Below, piece after piece: positions 11,660 through 22,606 of a DNA stretch of 64,000 bases (position 1 is the first letter of the stretch; each line of letters starts with the position of its first letter). Source of the DNA: Gonatopus flavifemur (lineage: Eukaryota > Arthropoda > Insecta > Hymenoptera > Dryinidae). Both the position numbers and the translations under genes were made by a program. A model generated the notes under the pieces. It ran no database searches. It had not been told where the DNA came from and was given only the letters and a program-made list of their open reading frames with translations. Where the stretch lies: NCBI GenBank assembly GCA_018340375.1, contig JAFFJZ010000040.1, positions 1,488,001-1,552,000 on the forward strand, written 5' to 3'.

Positions 11660-14014
11660 ATGGAACGAATAAAGGAAGCAATAGGATGTGATGCACCAGA
11701 AGCGAAAAAATCGAGTACTTTGTTCTCCATTAACGCATCAAATAATGATACAGTGTCAAATTTATCAACGGTTACGATACATGAAAATGACAGTTCTGGA
11801 GACGACACAACCGAACTGGGCTATCTTGAGAAAGAAGACCCATCAACAGTGACATCAAAGATTGATTATAATAAATATTTTGATATGATCACTAAAAATA
11901 CTCAAACACCGTATGCTATATGTTTGTTATGTAAACAAAAACAACAGCATGTTAAAATATCGCGAAAGGGATTGAATACTACAGGGCTGAGGAAGCATTT
12001 GATGAACAAACATCACAACGTAATAAAAATCAAAACCAGTCATAAAATTGACCCAAAACAACAAAAACTCACTGATTTGCATGAAAAAAAATATAGTGAC
12101 AAAGATATAGAAAAAATGACTGTGTGTTGGTTGGCATATAAAAAATTACCGTTTAATTTCTTTCACGATGAAGTTACTCAGAAATTTTTCAGTTCAATTC
12201 GCCCTGGTAAAAAATTTCCACAAAGATTTGCTATGAAACAAAAAATCTTGAATCAGTATGGAGAAATGAAACAAAACCTCAAGTCGATTCTAGAAAAAAA
12301 TACGTCTAAATTTTCATTCACAATCGACGGCTGGACTTCGAGAAATTTTGCGTCTTATTACGGTATTACGATCCATTACATCAACGAGAACTGGGAACTA
12401 TCATCTTTGGCGTTGAATTTTGTCGCTTCCAATGGTCAACACGCAGGACGTGATATAGCACAAATATTTCTCAAAAGTGTAAGAGAATTTAATATCGATA
12501 GAAAAATTCAAGCCATTACAGTTGACAATGCTTCGGTAAATACAAAATTTATGACTGAGCTGGAGAGTCTATTGACTTTACAAAATATTGAATTCAGCGC
12601 TGAAAATCAACACTTCAGATGTGCTGCTCATATTTTGCATCTTGCGGTTCAAGATGTTCTGAAGTTGTTGAAAGTAGAAGTTGATAATGATACAAATTTT
12701 ATCCTGCAAAATACAAAGGAGGATTCTGATTCAAAAGATAAAAAAAGTAACAAAATTGTTACCAGTGACGAAATTGAAAAAGAATCCCGTTTCGGAATTG
12801 ATCACGACAATGATGTCTTGAATATTGATAAATGTAGTGTTGAAATTCAAAATGAATGTGATATTGAAAATGCTAGTGAATCTGATGATGTAATCAATAC
12901 CGATGATGAATATGATGATGAAAATTTTGCAACATCCAAAATTGATTTTAGTTTTAATTGTGGCAGACAACAGGACAAATGGGGCACTATTGTTGGTAAC
13001 ATTCGAAAAACTTGTAAAATCATCAAAAAATCTCATAAATTATCTGGACGTTTGAAAAGTTGTTGTGAAGCAGTTGGAATCAAATATCTTAAACCCAAAT
13101 TGGATTGCAAAACTCGATGGGATAGTACTTTTGACATGCTTGAATGTGCTTTCAGATTAAAGCCTGCGTTAAATATGATATGGGAAAATTGTTTGGAATT
13201 AAATCCTTTCAAACTAAGTGACAGCGAATGGTCAAGCTTAACTCGCATTCTGAAATTTTTTAAAAATTTCAAGTATATGTCAAAATTATTGTCCTCGGAA
13301 AAGAATGTTACTCTCCCTGATGTAGTGGTTACATTCAATTTATTAGTTGATGAAATTGAAAAAATCATATTTGATTTGGATGTTTCAAAGAACAGAACTG
13401 AAGCTGATGAACTTCTTTTAAATGCTTTCCAAGCTGGGCGAGATAAAATAATAAAACATTATAAGAAAACCAACTGGATTTATTGTGTTAGTCTAATTTT
13501 AGATCCAAGACATAAATTAGAAACATTCGATTTAACTGATTGGGGCAAAGATTTAAAAGACTACAGTTATAAACTTTTCTTAGATATTTTGAAAAAAGAT
13601 TATTGCAGTAAAGAAGCAGACTTGTATGAAAGACAAGAGGAGAAGCTGATTGAACAAGATGAATATACCATAGATTTTAAATCAATTTATTTGAAAAGTA
13701 ACAAAAAAAAACTGAACTTGTGGGAAAATGAAGTTGATGATTATATTAAATCTCCTCGTATTCATGCAGATACTAACATTTTGAATTGGTGGAAAGCCAA
13801 CGAAAACTTGTATCCTTGTATATCAAAAATGGCTAGAGATGTTTTTAGCGCAATGGCAACGTCGGTTCCAGTCGAAAGACTTTTTTCTAGCGCATCTTTA
13901 ATTTTAACCAATAAAAGAACATCAATGAATGACGATTCATTCCAAGCTCTATTATGCATCCATTCGTGGATGAAATCTGCGTTAAGAGAAAAAATTTGTG
14001 ATGTGAAATTTTAA
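11660..14014 (+). CDS. hAT-B transposase with BED zinc finger, 784 aa
   Basis: This DNA transposase should cut and paste hAT-B in the nucleus. From the N terminus: an acidic, serine-rich leader; a BED-type zinc finger with C88, C91, H113 and H118 (CLLC...HLMNKH); the RNase H-like core with D223 in FTIDGWTSR and D289 in ITVDNASVN, then the conserved CAAHILHLAVQD; an acidic low-complexity stretch at about 360-430; CKTRWDSTFDM near 486; and the C-terminal hAT dimerisation block from WWKANENLYP (about 709) through SVPVERLFSSAS (about 735-746). Length is in the normal hAT range and there is no stop or frameshift. The open frame can be extended 15 codons upstream to 11615, but a probable acceptor lies in between. 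The third catalytic acidic residue could not be assigned without alignment. Whether it is expressed is unknown. Confidence 0.93.
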   Translation: MERIKEAIGCDAPEAKKSSTLFSINASNNDTVSNLSTVTIHENDSSGDDTTELGYLEKEDPSTVTSKIDYNKYFDMITKNTQTPYAICLLCKQKQQHVKISRKGLNTTGLRKHLMNKHHNVIKIKTSHKIDPKQQKLTDLHEKKYSDKDIEKMTVCWLAYKKLPFNFFHDEVTQKFFSSIRPGKKFPQRFAMKQKILNQYGEMKQNLKSILEKNTSKFSFTIDGWTSRNFASYYGITIHYINENWELSSLALNFVASNGQHAGRDIAQIFLKSVREFNIDRKIQAITVDNASVNTKFMTELESLLTLQNIEFSAENQHFRCAAHILHLAVQDVLKLLKVEVDNDTNFILQNTKEDSDSKDKKSNKIVTSDEIEKESRFGIDHDNDVLNIDKCSVEIQNECDIENASESDDVINTDDEYDDENFATSKIDFSFNCGRQQDKWGTIVGNIRKTCKIIKKSHKLSGRLKSCCEAVGIKYLKPKLDCKTRWDSTFDMLECAFRLKPALNMIWENCLELNPFKLSDSEWSSLTRILKFFKNFKYMSKLLSSEKNVTLPDVVVTFNLLVDEIEKIIFDLDVSKNRTEADELLLNAFQAGRDKIIKHYKKTNWIYCVSLILDPRHKLETFDLTDWGKDLKDYSYKLFLDILKKDYCSKEADLYERQEEKLIEQDEYTIDFKSIYLKSNKKKLNLWENEVDDYIKSPRIHADTNILNWWKANENLYPCISKMARDVFSAMATSVPVERLFSSASLILTNKRTSMNDDSFQALLCIHSWMKSALREKICDVKF

Positions 14015-14106
14015 TTACTTTAATTCAGAAGTGCAATGTGGATATTATATTATATTGAAATTGTTGTGAAAATTCAACATGGATACTGTGTAATAAGTTC
14101 TAAAAT

Positions 14107-14112
14107 AATAAA
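14107..14112 (+). terminator. polyadenylation signal of the hAT-B transposase
   Basis: AATAAA lies 93 bases after the stop codon in AT-rich sequence. A single match in such sequence is weak on its own, but its position is suitable. Confidence 0.5.
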
Positions 14113-14825
14113 GTAATATATCATCATATATGATCATTCAAAATCCTTTCAATTGCTTTTTAGAAATTTCATATCTCTGATTTATCTTGATCCTTCCATT
14201 TGTGATATATTGCGATTAAATTTCCATAACAGAGAATAATTTTTACAGTATATATATATAACCAATAACATATTTTGTAAATTACTGCCTCCAAAAAAGA
14301 TTTCCCAAGTAGTTGATTACAATTTTCAATAGAATAATCATGGGAGAAAAAATTGTTCTCGATATCACGAGACTCGTACCAGACTTTTTCTCGGTATCGG
14401 TTTCGTCTCGATCTCGATAGTGGTAGTCTCTTCTTGTTCTCGTCTCGAAATCGAGACGAGACGAAACAAGACCGAGATTTTGTCTCGTCTCGAACTCAGC
14501 TCTAATTAAGATGAGTTTTTTAAGACTAACTGATAGCATATATCTTGATTTTACTCAAATAAAAATTTTTTTCGCAAAAACGGCGAAAATGGGTTAATGG
14601 GGCATGTGATTTCTTATGAGAGAGTCATATTCAATTTGAATACATATCAGGCACCCCGATTCAGGTGCAAGAAATGGATTGCCCCAAATAAGAAGTTTTG
14701 GATCCATGGGATGCTGAGGGCGTGTAAAAATTTGCAATAAAAGAACCTTGGAAAAAATTTTTTGAAACAATATCATGTAAACAGAACAGAAAAAATTATT
14801 CCACGTAAAAACTGATACCGCAATT

Positions 14826-14966
14826 CAGTAATGGGCGATATTCCACAATATCTATTCTCAATATAAGATTCTTATCAAATTTTTATCGATATTTTATGAA
14901 ATTCAATATAAACTCGACAAAATTTCTATAAAAAATATCGATATTTCCAGATACCGCTCATCACTA
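14826..14966. mobile_element. 141-bp hAT-like MITE
   Basis: The ends are CAGTAATGGGCGATATT and, in inverse, TAGTGATGAGCGGTATC. The flanking 8-mers CCGCAATT (14818-14825) and CCGCCATT (14967-14974) differ at one base. The interior has ATCGATATTTT-like inverted words. CAG-starting ends with an 8-bp site point to hAT. Confidence 0.7.
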
Positions 14967-15100
14967 CCGCCATTCGATCCTATGGAAAAACTCGTACTGA
15001 AAATATGTATAACATTGTCATATTGCACCCTGTGTTTGTTTAAAAAAAATGATAAACAATTCTCAGATATGGATTATCCCTGTTCCAGCCCACCGTCAAA

Positions 15101-15447
15101 CCAGTCGGGATATGAAAGAGTTTGCATATGGATTCATGGGATGCCGAGGAGTGTACAAATTTGCAATAAGAAAACCTTGAAAAAAAGTTTTCATGAAAAA
15201 ATTATTTAAACAAATTACAGAAAAAATCATTCCACGCAAAAGCTGATACCGCTATTCGATTCTACGGGAAAAAATCGTCCTGAAATATCGGAAGGCGATA
15301 TCAGGTTTCACGTGGAATAATTTTTTCTTCAATTTGTTTGAATAATTTGTTTGCCAACAATTTTTTCGCAAGGTTTCCTCATTGCAAATTTGTACACTCC
15401 TCAGCATTCCATGAATCTATATGCAAACTTTTCCATATCCCGTCTGG
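15101..15447. repeat. inner palindrome of the long-TIR element
   Basis: The words CCAGTCGGGATATG, GTGTACAAATTTGCAAT and AATAATTTTTTC are mirrored about a centre near 15272. The two halves are related at roughly 85% by eye. It lies just inside the right arm of the 7947-15948 element. No coding potential. Confidence 0.6.
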
Positions 15448-16374
15448 TTTGAGAAAACAACTCCTATTTTTAAGAAAATCAATTTCTTACCCCTAGATGG
15501 GGGTCGCTGGCTGTTACTAAATCATACTGAAAATTCTTGACTCATCTAATGTTCCCTTTTCCACGTGAAAATACTAGTCAATAACATTTTGCCGATAGTT
15601 TGTACGGTTTCACTTCGTTTTATCATTATTATTTCCATTTCACACGTGTTTTGTGAACTTCACCCTTTGTGAAAAACGTCAAACACCCTTCTAACGGGAA
15701 AAGGGGTAGATCACCATCGAAGATCATATCTTCACAATTGTGCCTGGCAGCGAATTTTCTCCAGAAAATGCCGAAATGCCATATATTAGGTGACTTTTCA
15801 AACTGGCAGTAAAATCGGAATATAAAACTCGTTTGAGCGACCTCTAAATTTGAAACTAGAGACCTGAGGTTTCGGGAGGTTCAGTTTGGGGTCGGGATGA
15901 AGGGTTTAAGCCCCTTTAATAAAAAAAAATTTTTTTTGACACACCCTCATATATATATATGATATATATATATATATATATATATAATATCATTGACAAA
16001 ATATTTATATTATAAAATTCTTCAACCGTGCATAAAATTGTTACTGGTCCAAAACTTTTATTAAAAAATTATTTTTCGAAAAACTTTGTTGTTCTATTTT
16101 TTCAGTGAAATAATTTGGAAACATTGATTCATGACTTCGTGATCGTTGGAATGACTGTATAATGAAGATGAAATTATTATTACATTTACCGTCATTTCAT
16201 CTTGAAATAAGAGAGAGACGGACGATAAGTCCGAGCGTCGGTCAAGGTATAGCATGTATAACCTCTAAATTTAGCCCACGCGCTCGGGAATAAATCGCTG
16301 TATCTCGGATAATAAAACCTCAATCGAGCTGAAATTTCCCAAAAAGTTCGTCCATCCACTGAAGAACAACTTTG

Positions 16375-19273
16375 ACCTCCGTGGACTTGGCCGGGACCCG
16401 GAACGGATTTGAAACTTATATACGGCAATCGAAAAAGCATCTTTTGTACCTGATTGTACCGCAAAAATTATCGTTTGTACCTCAAAGGGGGCGGAGATAT
16501 GGCCCGGGGGCTTATGCCTTCGCCTGTGACTGGAACCAATAGGGACGATCTGGGTGTCATTTGAAAGGGCTTCGTTTGTACTTGATTGTACCGATGATAT
16601 TTTCGTTTTTACCTCAAAGGGGGAGGAAATATGAGGAAAAATCGTTTTTAGCAATTTATATCGATTTTTTTGGGGATTTCTGATTAGGAGGACTCTGGAT
16701 TGCTTCAGACTGTATCCTGAACTGTGTAAGATCTTGAGGCAGAGACCCATACACCTCGAGAGTGGAATCCCGTCGTTTGTACCTTCTCAGTTTTGCCACA
16801 ATAAGCCCAGATTGCCCGAAAATCGCTATAATTTCAAGATTTTTTCTCCATCAGGACCCAGGATTACTAGTCCAGATTATTAGTCCAGGCTACATTCTGA
16901 ACGGCATGGAAACTTAGATTGAACCTCCTCACATACTAGAAAAATGATTTCGTCGATTGTACCTCCTTGGTTTTGCCACAATCAGCCTAGATTGCCCAAA
17001 AATCAATGTAATTTCACGATTGTTTTTCCATCAGGACCCAGGATCAGTCCAGGCTATATTCTGAACTGCATAGAAACTTAGGTAGAACCTCCTCACACAC
17101 TAGAAAGATGATTTCGTCGTTTGTACCTCCACAGTTTCGCCACAATAAGCCCAGGTTGCCCAAAAATCGATACACTTTCACGATTTTTTTTCCATCAGGA
17201 CCCAGGATCAGTCCAGGCTATATTCTGAACTGCATGGAAACTTAGATTGAGCCTCCTCACATACTAGAAAAATGATTTCGTCGTTTGTACCTCCACAATT
17301 TTGCCACAATTAGCCTAGATTACCTGAAAATCGATATACTTCCACGATTTTTTCTCCATCAGGAACCAGGATTAGTCCAGGCCATATTCTGAACTGCATG
17401 GAAATTTGGGTAGAACCTCCTCACATACTACGAGAGTGATTTCGTCGTTTGTACCTCCACAGTTTGCCACAATTAGCCTAGATTGCCTAAAAATCGATGT
17501 ATTTTCACGATTTTTTTTCCATCAGGACCCAGGATTAGTCCAGGCTATGTTCGCAACGGCATGAAAACTTAGATTGAGCCTCCTCACATACTAGAAAAAT
17601 GATTTCGTCCTTTGTACCTCCACAGTTTTGCCACAATAAACCCAGATTGCCCCAAAATCGATATACTTTCACGATTTTTTTTACATCAGGACCCAGGATT
17701 AGTCCAGGCTATGTTCTGAACGGCATGAAAACTGAGATTGAACCTCCCAACATACTAGAAAAATGATTTCGTCGTTTGTACCTCCACAGTTTCGCCACAA
17801 ATAGCCTAGATTGCCTAAAAATTGATGTATTTTCACGATTTTTTTTCCATCAGGACCCAGGATTAGTCCTGGCTATATTCTGAACTGCTTGGGAACTTAG
17901 GTAGAACCTCCTCACATACTAGAAAAATGATTTCGTCGTTTGTACCTCCACAGTTTTGCCACAATAAGCTCAGATTGCCCAAGAATCGATATACTTTCAC
18001 GATTTTTTTTCCATCGGGACCCAGGATCAGTCCAGGCTATATTCTGAACTGCATGGAAACTTACGTAGAACCTCCTCACATACTAGAAGAATGCTTTCGT
18101 CGTTTGTACCTCCACAGTTTTGCCACAATAAGCCCAGATTGCCCAAAAATCGATACACTTTCACGATTTTTTTTCCATCAGGACCCAGGATCAGTCCAGG
18201 CTATATTCTGAACTGCATGGAAACTTACGTAGAACCTCCTCACATACTAGAAGAATGCTTTCGTCGTTTGTACCTCCACAGTTTTCCCACAATAGGCCCA
18301 GATTGCCCAAAAATCGATATAATTTCACGATTTTTCCTCCATCAGGCCCCAGGACTAGTCCAGGTTATGTTCTGAACGGGATGAAAACTCTTTTTCTAGT
18401 ATGTGAGGAGGTTCCTTCTAAGTTTCCATGCCGTTCAGAACATAGCCTGGACTAATCCTGGGTTCTGATGGAAAAAAAATCGTGAAATTATATGGATTTT
18501 TGGGCAATCTAGGCCAATTGTGGCAAAACTGGGGAGGTACAAACGACGAAATGATTCTTCTAGTATGTGAGGAGGTTTTACCTAAGTTTCCATGCAGTTC
18601 AGAATATAGCCTGGACTAATCCTGGGTCCTGATGGAAAAACAATCGTGAAATTACATCGATTTTTGGGCAATCTAGGCTGATTGTGGCAAAACCGGGGAG
18701 GTACAAACGACGAAATCATTTTTCTAGTATGTGAGGAGGTTCAATCTAAGTTTTCATGCCGTTCAGAACATAGCCTGGACTAATCCTGGGTCCTGATGGA
18801 GAAAAAATCGTGAAATTATATCGATTTTCGGGCAATCTGGGCTTATTGTGGCAAAACTGAGAAGGTACAAACGACGGGATCCCACTTTTGAGGTGTATGG
18901 GTCTCTGCCTCAAGATCTTACACAGTTCAGGATACAGTCTGAAGCAATCCAGAGTCCTCCTAATCAGAAATCCCCAAAAAAATCGATACAAATTGCTCAA
19001 AACTATTTTTCCTCATATCTCCTCCCCCTTTGAGGTAAAAACGAAAATATCATCGGTACAATCAAGTACAAACGAAGCCCTCTCAAATGACACCCAGATC
19101 GTCCCTATCGGTTCCAGTCACAGGCGGGGGCATAAGCCCCCGGGCCGTATCTCCGCCCCCTTTGAGGTACGAACGAGAATTTTTGCGGTACAATCAGGTA
19201 CAAACGATGCTCTTTCGATTGCCGTATATAAGTTTCAAATCCGTTCCGGGTCCCGGCCAAGTTCACGGAGGTA
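16375..19273. mobile_element. 2.9-kb foldback with a 164-bp tandem array that inverts once
   Basis: It is bordered by exact 8-bp duplications CAACTTTG (16367-16374 and 19274-19281). The uninterrupted site is visible in the opposite arm of the host foldback near 6095, so the insertion is directly demonstrated. The ends read ACCTCCGTGGACTTGGCC and, in inverse, TACCTCCGTGAACTTGGCC. The outer arms (about 380 bp) carry TTGTACC and CTCAAAGGGGG words; the inner part is the tandem array. No transposase. An 8-bp duplication suggests mobilisation by a hAT enzyme, although the termini are not the usual CAG/TAG. Confidence 0.88.
16765..18880. repeat. 164-bp tandem array, about 10 direct then 3 inverted units
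   Basis: Units begin near TTTCGTCGTTTGTACCTCC and contain GCCACAATAAGCCCAGATTG, CATCAGGACCCAGGAT and CTCCTCACATACTAGAA. Successive starts are about 164-166 bp apart (17110, 17276, 17442 ... 17931, 18095, 18259). Near 18390 the orientation reverses and three inverse units follow to about 18880. Open frames of 94 residues repeat at the same spacing and are not genes. Confidence 0.9.
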
Positions 19274-19515
19274 CAACTTTGCCGCTGGAAGTTTTCTGTG
19301 GCTCAAACTTTCTCCGTCACTTTTTTCATAAGAAGCTTAAAAAACCTCTTTCTGACTGCGGATTAAAAAATTAATCGTTTCCAATTAATTTTGGAAAATT
19401 TGTTCAACATCATCCTCTTCGTCGAGATCTTACACACAAGAATCTGTAAGATTCATTTCGATTCATTGAAAAACGAGGAAGTTAGAACGAGTTTAGTGCT
19501 GCAAAACATCAATTT

Positions 19516-19752
19516 TTGGGAAGAAAAAATTCAATGTTTTCATTTTTTTCCTCGAAAACTATTGATTATAGGAAAAAATTGTTGAGGGAGACTTGGATTG
19601 ATTTTTCAAGACCTATCAGACAGTATTTTTCATTTTTCGAATTTCCAACTTTCAATTTTGACTTTCCTCGTGACGACGTGGACAATACTTTTACCGCTGT
19701 TCGAGCGCTTGTCGAGTTATTGCATGGAACCCCTCAATTTATGATTTTATAA
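19516..19752 (+). other. open frame in the right foldback arm, mirror of 5593-5856
   Basis: It encodes the same residues as the left arm (MGRKNSMFSFFSSKTIDY, DFPRDDVDNTFTAVRALVEL), with only the last residues differing where host sequence begins. I do not recognise the protein. Confidence 0.3.
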
Positions 19753-19813
19753 CAAGTATATCCCTGGTCTAATAGAAAAACCAATCATTTTCAATGATGA
19801 ATTGCTCTTAGTG

Positions 19814-20825
19814 TATGGAAGAAGAGGTATGTGCGTTTGACAAATTTCTCTTTGAAAAGAAACAAATATATTGCCACATCGATCTAGTCTCCTCCGATCT
19901 CCCGAACCAAATTACTTGAAATTCATATGACGTATTTACCTCTTCCATAGTCACATTCAAGCAAAATTATATTACATTCAGCTGATTAGAATATAACGAA
20001 GGCATACCCTAAAAAATTCTAAAAATATCCGTTTTCAGTATCGATTACACTTTTTGGAGAAATATATTGTATTTCTGATTCGAATGATACAAAATATATG
20101 TGAATAGATGAGTGTATCCTACTATCTCAGGTTCTGTCATTATGAGATTTGTGAAATGCAGAAGTTGAAATCGATTGTTGAAACAAATTCGAAATTGAAT
20201 GTGAAGAAACATTGTATATTATAAATGTTAATTTTACACACTGAACATTTTTGAACAATACATGGTATACGCATCATTTGATTTTTCGATATTCATGCGT
20301 GCATTTGTTGGAATAAATGATTCAACCTTTAACAACATGAAGAGGAAATCCACAGTTTTTGATACTCTATTGGAATAGCTTTGACAAAATTATCTTGCAA
20401 AAAATAGTATATTTTTTATCCTTCACTTATCAACTGTAATTATTCGTTAAATAATGTAATACATAACATAACATTCATATAATAAAGTGATTTTCAAATA
20501 ACTCCAAAAATAGTGGCAAAAGTATTGACATGGAAGTATTTCACATGACTACTGTCAATATATTTGTATTTCAAATAGTATTATATCTTCTGGATTTATG
20601 CGAAATCTATCTATTCATATTTATTTTTATGCGGTGTTTGAGCCTTTGCATCGATTTCTATCAAGGATAAATTTCATTAATGGAATGTGACGAATATAAA
20701 AGACCCAATAGATATTTTACGCATTTTTACCATATTTGCCAATTTTTACCATTTTAACCGGTTTAAACCACTTTTATCCAGTGGCTAGGACAAAAATGAT
20801 GAAAGCCGGTTTTTTTTCAACCCTG
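19814..20825. other. right part of hAT-A
   Basis: It aligns closely with 46481-47489 of the sister copy, including the end ...AAAGCCGG...CAACCCTG. Single-base differences and a small indel near 20525 separate the two. No gene is present. Confidence 0.75.
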
Positions 20826-21735
20826 AATGCAGTAGTAGGGCAAGGAAAAGGGGGCAACATCATAGGAGATTTTGCGTTAGGAAAAAGAAATGAAAGGGGA
20901 CAACGTTGAATCGAATTCTGTGAAAGCCATAAAATGGTTATTACCAACACATTATCCAAAAATCATCCAAGAAGAATCTATACTTGGAAAATGCCAGGAG
21001 ATACAGGGAGATATCAAATTGATTACATATTAGTAAAACAAAGATTTAGAAACCAAGTGGAAAGCTGTAAAACTTATCCAGGCGCGGATATAGATAGTGA
21101 TCACAATATGTTGCTGATGTGATGTTCTCTGAAATTCAAGGCTCTGAAAAAGAAAAGGGAAATGCAAAAAAGATGGAATTTGAAGAATCTCGAAAAAGGA
21201 AAAACACGGGAGGCATTCAAAGTGATGTTGGACGAAAAATTGGAGGATCGACAAAAGAAAGACTTGGAAATAGAGAGTAGACGGACAAATATGAAGGGAA
21301 ACATAGAGCAAAGTGCAGATGAAATTTTGGAGAACGGTGGGACAGAGCCTAAGAAACCATGGATAACAGAAGAAATTCTCGATTTAATTGATGAAAGGAG
21401 GAAATACAAGAATAAGAATAGTGAACAAGACCAGCAGACATACAAGGCACTGAGGAGTAAAATAATCAGAGAATCAAGGGGAGCAAAAGAACAATGGTTG
21501 CAGGGAAAATGTCAAGATACAGAAGTAAGATTACATTTAGGGAAAATTGATGAAGCATATAGGATGGTCAAGAGATTTTGTGGACAAATGAAATCTACAA
21601 GCAGTAAGATTCAAAATTCTCTAGGGAGACAATTGATAAGAACGGAGGAAAAAATAGAACAATGGATTAATTATTTGGAAGATCTGTATAAAGGGAGCGA
21701 TAATATAGGGTTTTCAGAGAGGGAGGAAGATACAC
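20826..21735 (+). pseudogene. RTE LINE piece 2: end of endonuclease and start of RT region
   Basis: The frame resumes with VGQGKGGNIIGDFALGKRN, reaches an in-frame TGA after NERGQR, and continues in frame with IEFCESHKMVITNTLSKNHP and the endonuclease C-terminal signature GRYQIDYILVK. A frame break follows HNMLLM. The segment 21162-21735 then encodes the linker before the reverse transcriptase. The TGA after GQR and the break after LLM are both shared with the minus-strand copy. Homology ends at about 21735, after the stretch NIGFSEREED. Confidence 0.85.
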
Positions 21736-22606
21736 AGTTGGAAATTTTGTATTAAATTCAACACATTTCGCATGTCCTACACAGTCCACACATATTTTTG
21801 TGTCGATATCACATAATCTGTCTGTGTTCACTAGTCACTCAAGCTTGATGTGAATAATACAACACGATACCGATGAGGTTTTGAGTGGAATTTTCGATCG
21901 TGTAAATTCAACACATAAGTACTGTAAAATAAAATCCAAAATAAGTAGTGAATCAACAGCTCACAAGTGTAATTTATGGATTTTTTCACATAAATCAAAT
22001 GAAAATCACATTTTTTTGTGTTGAAACAATGCATAAGAATAAAGTGAAAAAAATAGTATTTCAATGAGAATTGAACACGGATCGTTGGGACCGAATGTTG
22101 AAGCTGGGTCACTCAAGCCACTCCCGGTCCCTTGGTTAAGGGTACACTCACAGAAAGGATTTCTTGAGATGAGAAAATTTTGCTTGTCGCTGGGACAGGT
22201 GTACTTTCTCCGCGTATATCAACTTGCACTCGATCTTCAATTTTGCGTATCCAGAAAACTAAGTCCCATTAGAATGAAAGCCAAAACTAAAATGAATGAA
22301 AATGGACGAATAGTTCTTCCGACGACTACCAGAGTGTACATGGAACTTTCATAAAAAAGATAGCTCACACGATAGGCGATTTCCCCTTGGTAGTTGAGAA
22401 TAACACTATTTTTATGTTCAATCTTGAGTTGAATGAAATTTGTGTCATTTTGACACTTTTTTCCACTTGTTTGAATGATTTCACATTTTGAATCAGTTGA
22501 GACCTGATTACACAAGGACTGTCTGTAGAAGTTACACCTGTTTGTGTTGAATACTTAACAGGAAATTTATAACACACGGATTGTTTAACACATTTACACA
22601 AAATTT
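21736..22606. other. insert of unclear nature inside the RTE LINE
   Basis: It contains several copies of AAATTCAACACA and its inverse (21757, 21904, 22010, 22545), suggesting a small inverted-repeat element whose ends I could not fix. At 22144 a CACAGAAAGGA-like MITE end may start. It interrupts the LINE together with everything up to 28476. Confidence 0.35.
22237..22515 (-). other. open frame ending in a hydrophobic segment
   Basis: The minus strand is open for 92 codons. It includes SGKKCQNDTNFIQLKIEHK and ends with a likely membrane segment (IRPFSFILVLAFILMGLSFL). No ATG-initiated start or splice site was established. It might be a captured exon of a membrane protein. I do not recognise the family. 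Confidence 0.25.

Larger units (their letters stand above)
10304..14504 (+). mobile_element. hAT-B, apparently complete autonomous hAT transposon, 4.2 kb
   Basis: Exact 8-bp duplications ATTAAGAT lie at 10296-10303 and 14505-14512. The termini TAGTGCTGAGTTCGAGAC and, in inverse, TAGAGCTGAGTTCGAGAC differ at one base. Subterminal regions (10312-10440 and 14345-14500) are packed with GTCTCG/CGAGAC words on both strands, the arrangement expected of hAT transposase binding sites. It encodes an uninterrupted 784-residue transposase. It is the innermost large insertion of the nest and so probably the youngest there. Confidence 0.93.
9897..14593. mobile_element. piggyBac-like MITE split by hAT-B
   Basis: TTAA at 9893-9896 and 14594-14597 flanks ends CCCATTTCC... 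and ...GAAAATGGG. CCC termini with TTAA target sites are typical of piggyBac. Net length without the 4.2-kb hAT is about 490 bp. Near each end is the near-palindrome GTTGCGTACACGCAAC or a variant (9912-9927, 10238-10253). It is non-coding by itself. Confidence 0.75.
7947..15948. mobile_element. 8-kb long-TIR element (GAGGGTGTGTC family)
   Basis: The left end GAGGGTGTGTCAAAAAAAA is matched by an inverse right end ...TTTTTTTTGACACACCCTC. The arms (about 7947-8470 and 15460-15948) are inverted repeats at roughly 75-85% by eye and align with the arms of the 897-bp MITE at 3529-4425. The flanks are ATATATAT on both sides, compatible with an 8-bp duplication but low-complexity. Inner parts hold degenerate units with GGGGTGAGAAATGG-like words and the insertions 9583-9832, 9897-14593 and 14826-14966. 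It has no transposase of its own. Confidence 0.75.
5629..19743. mobile_element. foldback element with about 0.85-kb arms, now 14 kb across
   Basis: The left arm (5629-about 6470) begins CATAAATTGAGGGG. Its inverse runs from 19743 back to 19274 and resumes at 16374 down to about 15960, because a second foldback (16375-19273) is inserted in the right arm. The arms are close to identical over long stretches, including CTCGACAAGCGCTCG and the region around 6100-6350. The loop consisted of a TA-repeat that later received the palindrome 6474-7936 and the 8-kb element 7947-15948. The sister hAT-A copy has no such insert near 46400. Confidence 0.8.
5274..19813. mobile_element. CACTGAGAG-type MITE split by a foldback nest
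   Basis: The left end CACTGAGAGAAATTTATT and right end AATTGCTCTTAGTG are the same two ends that bound a 437-bp MITE at 46044-46480 in the sister hAT-A copy. Here they lie 14.5 kb apart because the foldback 5629-19743 is inserted between them. Related MITEs at 9583-9832 and 44732-45010 have TA target sites; a TA pair is not conserved at this locus. Confidence 0.7.
3427..20825. mobile_element. 17.4-kb hAT-type element (family A), host to nested insertions
   Basis: It begins CAGGGTTGGCC and ends ...TTTCAACCCTG, and is bordered by exact 8-bp duplications AATGCAGT (3419-3426 and 20826-20833). The duplication lies inside the RTE coding sequence, whose frame rejoins across it. A 2.0-kb sister at 45468-47489 has the same ends and flanking body. 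The net element is therefore about 2-2.5 kb and the rest is later insertion: 3529-4425, 4794-5002, and a foldback nest within 5629-19743. CAGGGTTG termini and 8-bp duplications are hAT-typical. No transposase belongs to the core, so it is non-autonomous. Subterminal TTTAACC words occur near both ends. Confidence 0.9.

Noticed and set aside
16192..19374. 94- to 159-codon frames (for example MISSFVPPQFCHNKLRLPKN)
   Set aside because: They follow the 164-bp array or the foldback arms and appear in mirror image; not independent genes.
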